From the NCBI GenBank assembly GCA_022376515.1, contig WTXI01000108.1:52444-116443 (forward strand): a stretch of 64,000 nt of DNA, written 5' to 3'. The notes under the pieces were generated by a model. That model had not been told where the DNA came from. It worked only from the letters and a program-made list of their open reading frames with translations, and did not search any database. The DNA is from Lactifluus volemus. Taxonomy: Eukaryota > Basidiomycota > Agaricomycetes > Russulales > Russulaceae. The position numbers and the translations under genes are program-made. Numbering within the stretch: position 1 is the first letter of the stretch; every line of letters starts with the position of its first letter. Below are positions 63,389 to 64,000 of the stretch, piece after piece.

Positions 63389-64000
63389 TACCAGTCCATC
63401 CAAGGCACCGTTGAAGGCTCCTTTTCCAATTTTGGCTCTGATGCTCCTGAGCATCTGGATGGGATCTTCGTTGTCACCAACTTGTGTAGCTTCGTCATCT
63501 TCCTTCTTGCTAGCTCGGACTTTGGGTTGCTGAGCTGGCTTGGGATTGTTTTGTCCTTTCTTTTTGGGACAATCCCTGGAGAGGTGACCTTGTTCTTTGC
63601 AAAAGAAGCACCGCCCTTCCTTCCTTAGCCTTTGTTTCTCGTCTGCTTTCGCTGAATCGGTTCTGGTGACATCGATATCCATGGCCCAAGGGTCTTTCTG
63701 AGGGGGGGTTTCTTTCTTCTTAGCCATGAGTTGGCTGGCCCACCGGGGGACGTCCTTTCTGAAGCTGATTTCATGCTTCAACTGTTGGTAAGCATCGTGG
63801 TGCTGGGTGGCCAATTCTTGCCAGCCCTTCAGGGTGTTTGGGTTCGCTCCTACTTGTTTAAGCATGCTGGTGAGGAGCCCTAGGTCCAGTCCCCTCTTGT
63901 ACATTCTGATGGTGCCGTTGCTGTCAGCATCCCATCCTGCCTTCTTTCTGAGGCGATTGAACTCTGGTATACTGGGCCAGGTTTCCTTTCTTCATCTCTA
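63371..64000 (-). pseudogene. gag: LTR-F2 gag, C-terminal part
   Basis: The frame 63904-63371 covers the end of the capsid region (TLKGWQELATQHHDAYQQLK), the motif WAMDIDV, a CCHC knuckle reading CFFCKEQGHLSRDC and an acidic end EEEDF. The bases 63905-64000 continue gag in another frame. The rest is outside the window. Confidence 0.85.

Larger units (their letters stand above)
58167..64000 (-). mobile_element. LTR-F2: Ty3/gypsy chromodomain element, truncated by the window end
   Basis: The 3' LTR (58167-58681) is followed, read on the - strand from the right, by gag, protease, RT, RNase H, integrase, chromodomain and a C-terminal Cys/His module. The gag start and 5' LTR are beyond 64000. It inserted into LTR-F1 of the same family (left target flank cccgc). 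Numerous frame breaks show it is inactive. Confidence 0.9.

Noticed and set aside
1..64000. CRISPR arrays, bacterial operons, rRNA genes
   Set aside because: No regularly spaced short repeats, no ribosome-binding-site pattern, and spliced genes throughout; the sequence is eukaryotic.

Overview
The window reads as a stack of transposable elements from a basidiomycete fungus, probably an agaricomycete. This is inferred from introns of about 50-64 bp with GT-AG ends, from chromodomain Ty3/gypsy (Metaviridae) elements typical of that group, and from an Argonaute fragment resembling my recollection of basidiomycete Argonautes. No intact host gene is visible. The cluster of chromodomain elements fits a heterochromatic or centromere-like region, but that is inference.

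Layout. (1) 1-7718: LTR-A, a nearly complete Ty3 element on the + strand. (2) 8556-11408 (-): a nine-exon hAT transposase pseudogene. (3) 12462-13056: a solo LTR-D. (4) 14274-34189 and perhaps beyond: LTR-C, an old + strand Ty3 element cut into pieces. Its pol is split by hAT-2 (17245-26320, TSD attgtact), which itself contains the complete LTR-B1 (18290-25956, TSD ccacc). Pol is split again by hAT-3 (26500-30717, TSD cttcttgc). Near the 3' end it carries a solo LTR-B (33101-33707, TSD acgaa), and its 3' LTR is cut by Pack-1 (34190-36089). (5) 37394-58166: LTR-F1, whose first ORFs are spread over 20 kb because LTR-G (37996-49838), LTR-B2 (49925-57562, TSD actca) and LTR-F2 (58167 to the window end) landed in it. 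LTR-G itself holds a solo LTR-B and Pack-2 (43396-46218).

The most unusual content is host-gene fragments inside DNA transposons. An element with TAGTGTTGCC ends, nested in hAT-3, carries Argonaute L2 and MID pieces, a 260-codon Ser/Pro-rich ORF and the first codons of a FAM32A-like gene. Pack-1 carries a spliced RTA1-like membrane-protein fragment. Pack-1 and Pack-2 share CATCAG ends, AAGT-rich arms and purine-rich repeats, and look like a gene-capturing (Pack-type) family.

Within the retroelements the usual order gag, protease, RT, RNase H, integrase, chromodomain holds for families A, B, C and F. Each of these ends in an extra Cys/His-rich module after the chromodomain. In A, B and F, pol lies -1 to gag at a U-run touching the gag stop codon. 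Decay has two signatures: Arg CGA codons turned into TGA in several elements, and many one-base deletions in A, B1, B2 and F2. The latter are surprising in A and B2, whose LTR pairs are almost identical.
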